Made by a program: the position numbers and the translations under genes. A stretch of DNA of 64,000 bases, from the NCBI GenBank assembly GCA_012523305.1, contig JAAYIV010000029.1:17295-81294 (forward strand), written 5' to 3'. This document shows positions 62,513 to 64,000 of this stretch, piece after piece. Origin of the DNA: Spirochaetales bacterium. GTDB taxonomy: Bacteria; Spirochaetota; Spirochaetia; Sphaerochaetales; Sphaerochaetaceae. The notes below the pieces were generated by a model. The model searched no databases. It saw only the letters and a program-made list of their open reading frames with translations, and was not told where the DNA came from. Positions within the stretch are counted from its first letter, which is position 1. The number at the start of each line of letters is the position of its first letter.

Positions 62513-64000
62513 ATGAGTTTGATGGGCATAGATATCGGGTCTTCTACCTGTAAGGCAGCGGTATATGCTGAACATGGGGTGCAACTCGCTTCGGGGGCGG
62601 CATCGTACAAAGTGATGAAACCTGAGCCGGGGAGATTCGAACTAGATTGTGTTGAGGTAGAGCAGGCTGTTTTTTCAGCTATCAGGCAAGCCGCGGATGT
62701 TGTGAGAACTTCTTGTAACGATCCGATAACTGCGATTTCCATTGGTTCGTTCGGTGAAGCCGTAGTCCCGATCGACCGAAACGGTACGATCATCGGTAAT
62801 AGCATCTTCAGCCATGATGATCGGAGTAAAGACGCAATCGCCAGGCTTGAGCAAAAAGGAAGGGATTATTTTTATCGGATTAATGCCAATGTCCTGGGAT
62901 ATTCGTACACATACCCGAAACTTGTTTGGTACAAAGAACAAGTTCCCGAGCTTCATGCAAGAATATGGAAAGTCCTCACATGGTCTGATTTCATCGTGTA
63001 CAGGCTTACCGGTAACGCGGGAACAAATTTCAGTCTTGCAAGCCGTACGTTGCTCTTCGATGTCCGAAAAGAACAATGGTCCGACGAATTGATTGAGATG
63101 GGCAGGGTAGATAAACGAATCCTTGCGGATGTGGTTCCTCCCGGGACGGTGATGGGCAATATCAGGCGTGACATGGCTAGCATGTTACACTTGGATAAGG
63201 ATGTGACGATTGTTGTCGGAGGTCATGATCAGTGTATTAACGCACTTGGAGCCGGTGCTGTCGATGCCGGAGATTCAGTTACCGGAATCGGGACGGTTGA
63301 ATGCACGACCGTCGTATTCGATCCGTTACCCGATCTCGACATGTTGCACTCATTGAACCTTGGAGTTGAACACCACGTGGTTCCGGGTAAATATGTGGCA
63401 TTCATCCACAATCAGGCAGGAGCGTTGCAGACTTGGTTTATGCATGCGTTTTGTACCGAACTCCAAAAAGAGCAACCTGATGAACGTGCTATCCTTGATT
63501 TGCTAACAAATGAAGCCCCGAGCTCTCCGACGGACCTGTTGTTTTTACCATTCGTCGAACCCGCTGGAGCCCCGATGTTCCTTCCTGCGAATCTTGGAAC
63601 ATATATCGGAATGGGAGCGACTACGGGAAGAGGTGAATTATATAGGGCTTTGCTGGAAGGCGAGACATTCTTTTTTGTCCAGGCATTTGAAAAACTGCAG
63701 CAACATGGGATCAAGGTCAAAGATATCATCGCCACCGGTGGGGGAAGTCGCTCGGATGTATGGTTGCAAATAAAAGCCGATATGTTCAATCGGGCCGTAA
63801 GACGTGCCCGATACAGGGAATCGGGTACCGCCGGGGCTGCAATCGCAGCCGGGTTATCCACCGGGGTGTACGATTCGGTCTTACAAGCCGTGCAGGCGTT
63901 CAAAGGTTCTGAGCAGGCTTTTACACCGGATCATGGACATGTCCAACATTATGAGCGGTTGTATAAAAAATATCAAAGAGCATTAGAATGGATTTCAAAG
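62513..64000 (+). CDS. FGGY-family carbohydrate kinase (3' end beyond window)
   Basis: Open to the window edge, 496 codons visible. N terminus MGIDIGSSTCKAAVYAEHG is the phosphate-1 motif; FSHDDRSKDAI, LTWSDFIVYRLTGNAG and DVTIVVGGHDQCINALGAGA follow; the adenosine motif IIATGGGSRSDVWLQIKADM is near residue 405. FGGY kinases are about 500 residues, so only a few residues are missing. It resembles xylulokinase-type and related sugar kinases; the substrate is unknown but likely feeds the upstream aldolase pathway. GGAGG lies seven bases before the ATG. Confidence 0.9.
   Translation, partial: MSLMGIDIGSSTCKAAVYAEHGVQLASGAASYKVMKPEPGRFELDCVEVEQAVFSAIRQAADVVRTSCNDPITAISIGSFGEAVVPIDRNGTIIGNSIFSHDDRSKDAIARLEQKGRDYFYRINANVLGYSYTYPKLVWYKEQVPELHARIWKVLTWSDFIVYRLTGNAGTNFSLASRTLLFDVRKEQWSDELIEMGRVDKRILADVVPPGTVMGNIRRDMASMLHLDKDVTIVVGGHDQCINALGAGAVDAGDSVTGIGTVECTTVVFDPLPDLDMLHSLNLGVEHHVVPGKYVAFIHNQAGALQTWFMHAFCTELQKEQPDERAILDLLTNEAPSSPTDLLFLPFVEPAGAPMFLPANLGTYIGMGATTGRGELYRALLEGETFFFVQAFEKLQQHGIKVKDIIATGGGSRSDVWLQIKADMFNRAVRRARYRESGTAGAAIAAGLSTGVYDSVLQAVQAFKGSEQAFTPDHGHVQHYERLYKKYQRALEWISK

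Noticed and set aside
1..64000. Search for rRNA, tRNA, CRISPR arrays, insertion sequences and prophage genes
   Set aside because: No rRNA/tRNA-like conserved segments, regular spaced repeats, transposases or integrases were recognised by eye; a covariance-model scan would be needed to exclude small RNAs.

Overview
The window reads as chromosome of an anaerobic, fermentative, diderm bacterium, most likely a spirochaete (Sphaerochaeta/Treponema-like). This is inferred from gene content and protein style, not from a marker gene. Pointers are the long acyl-CoA synthetase type, two secreted RCC1-repeat proteins, an outer-membrane efflux set, an FeFe hydrogenase of the HydABC type, an Na+-NQR operon and a 2-oxoacid:ferredoxin oxidoreductase coupled to acyl kinase genes. 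Coding density is high, most neighbouring genes overlap by 4-17 bases, and base composition is near 45% GC with a few AT-rich gaps. No rRNA, tRNA, CRISPR array, transposase or phage gene was seen.

Layout, left half. 1-2294 (minus): acyl-CoA synthetase followed by small DUF1858 and DUF438 genes. 2577-7199 (plus): a five-gene operon encoding a 2-oxoacid:ferredoxin oxidoreductase (delta, alpha, and a fused beta-gamma subunit), butyrate kinase and phosphate butyryltransferase, a complete route from a 2-oxoacid to a carboxylic acid plus ATP. 7326-10403 (plus): two cyclic-di-GMP enzymes, a PAS-GGDEF cyclase and a membrane PAS-GGDEF-HD-GYP protein. 10414-14777 (minus): nqrBCDEF without nqrA, plus an unknown gene. 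14935-19821 (minus): DUF72 protein, a Y-family polymerase with lost catalytic residues, and a DnaE-type polymerase, which together look like an ImuB/ImuC mutasome. 20167-25608 (plus): hydC, a hydB fused to an NADPH/FAD oxidoreductase of the NfnB/GltD type, and hydA.

Layout, right half. 25743-32585 (minus): RND efflux pump with adaptor, permease, an unusual lipoprotein and a TolC-type channel. 32643-39333 (minus): a glycerol-phosphate type cluster (GlpA-like dehydrogenase, second flavoprotein, DUF1667, FGGY kinase, alkyl-DHAP-synthase-like flavoprotein). 39423-45676 (minus): truncated DUF4143 ATPase remnant, aconitase, SDR, and a secreted RCC1 protein. 45825-54082: SGNH hydrolase, aldose epimerase, a metalloprotease/propeller/barrel protein, a second RCC1 protein, DUF3783, DUF89 and an alpha/beta hydrolase. 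54615-64000: lipoprotein, mannitol-dehydrogenase-family enzyme, repeat protein, small redox-related genes (a tiny putative haem membrane protein divergent from a DOMON protein), CBS protein, class II aldolase and an FGGY sugar kinase that runs off the window.

Taken together: amino-acid or 2-oxoacid oxidation yields reduced ferredoxin and ATP; the hydrogenase complex can reoxidise ferredoxin and NADH, and by its extra domain perhaps NADPH; NQR links NADH to a sodium gradient. The best candidates for something new are the HydB-NfnB fusion, the DUF72-linked mutasome with an apparently leaderless promoter, the NQR operon lacking nqrA, the protease-propeller-barrel protein, and the DOMON/small haem membrane protein pair.
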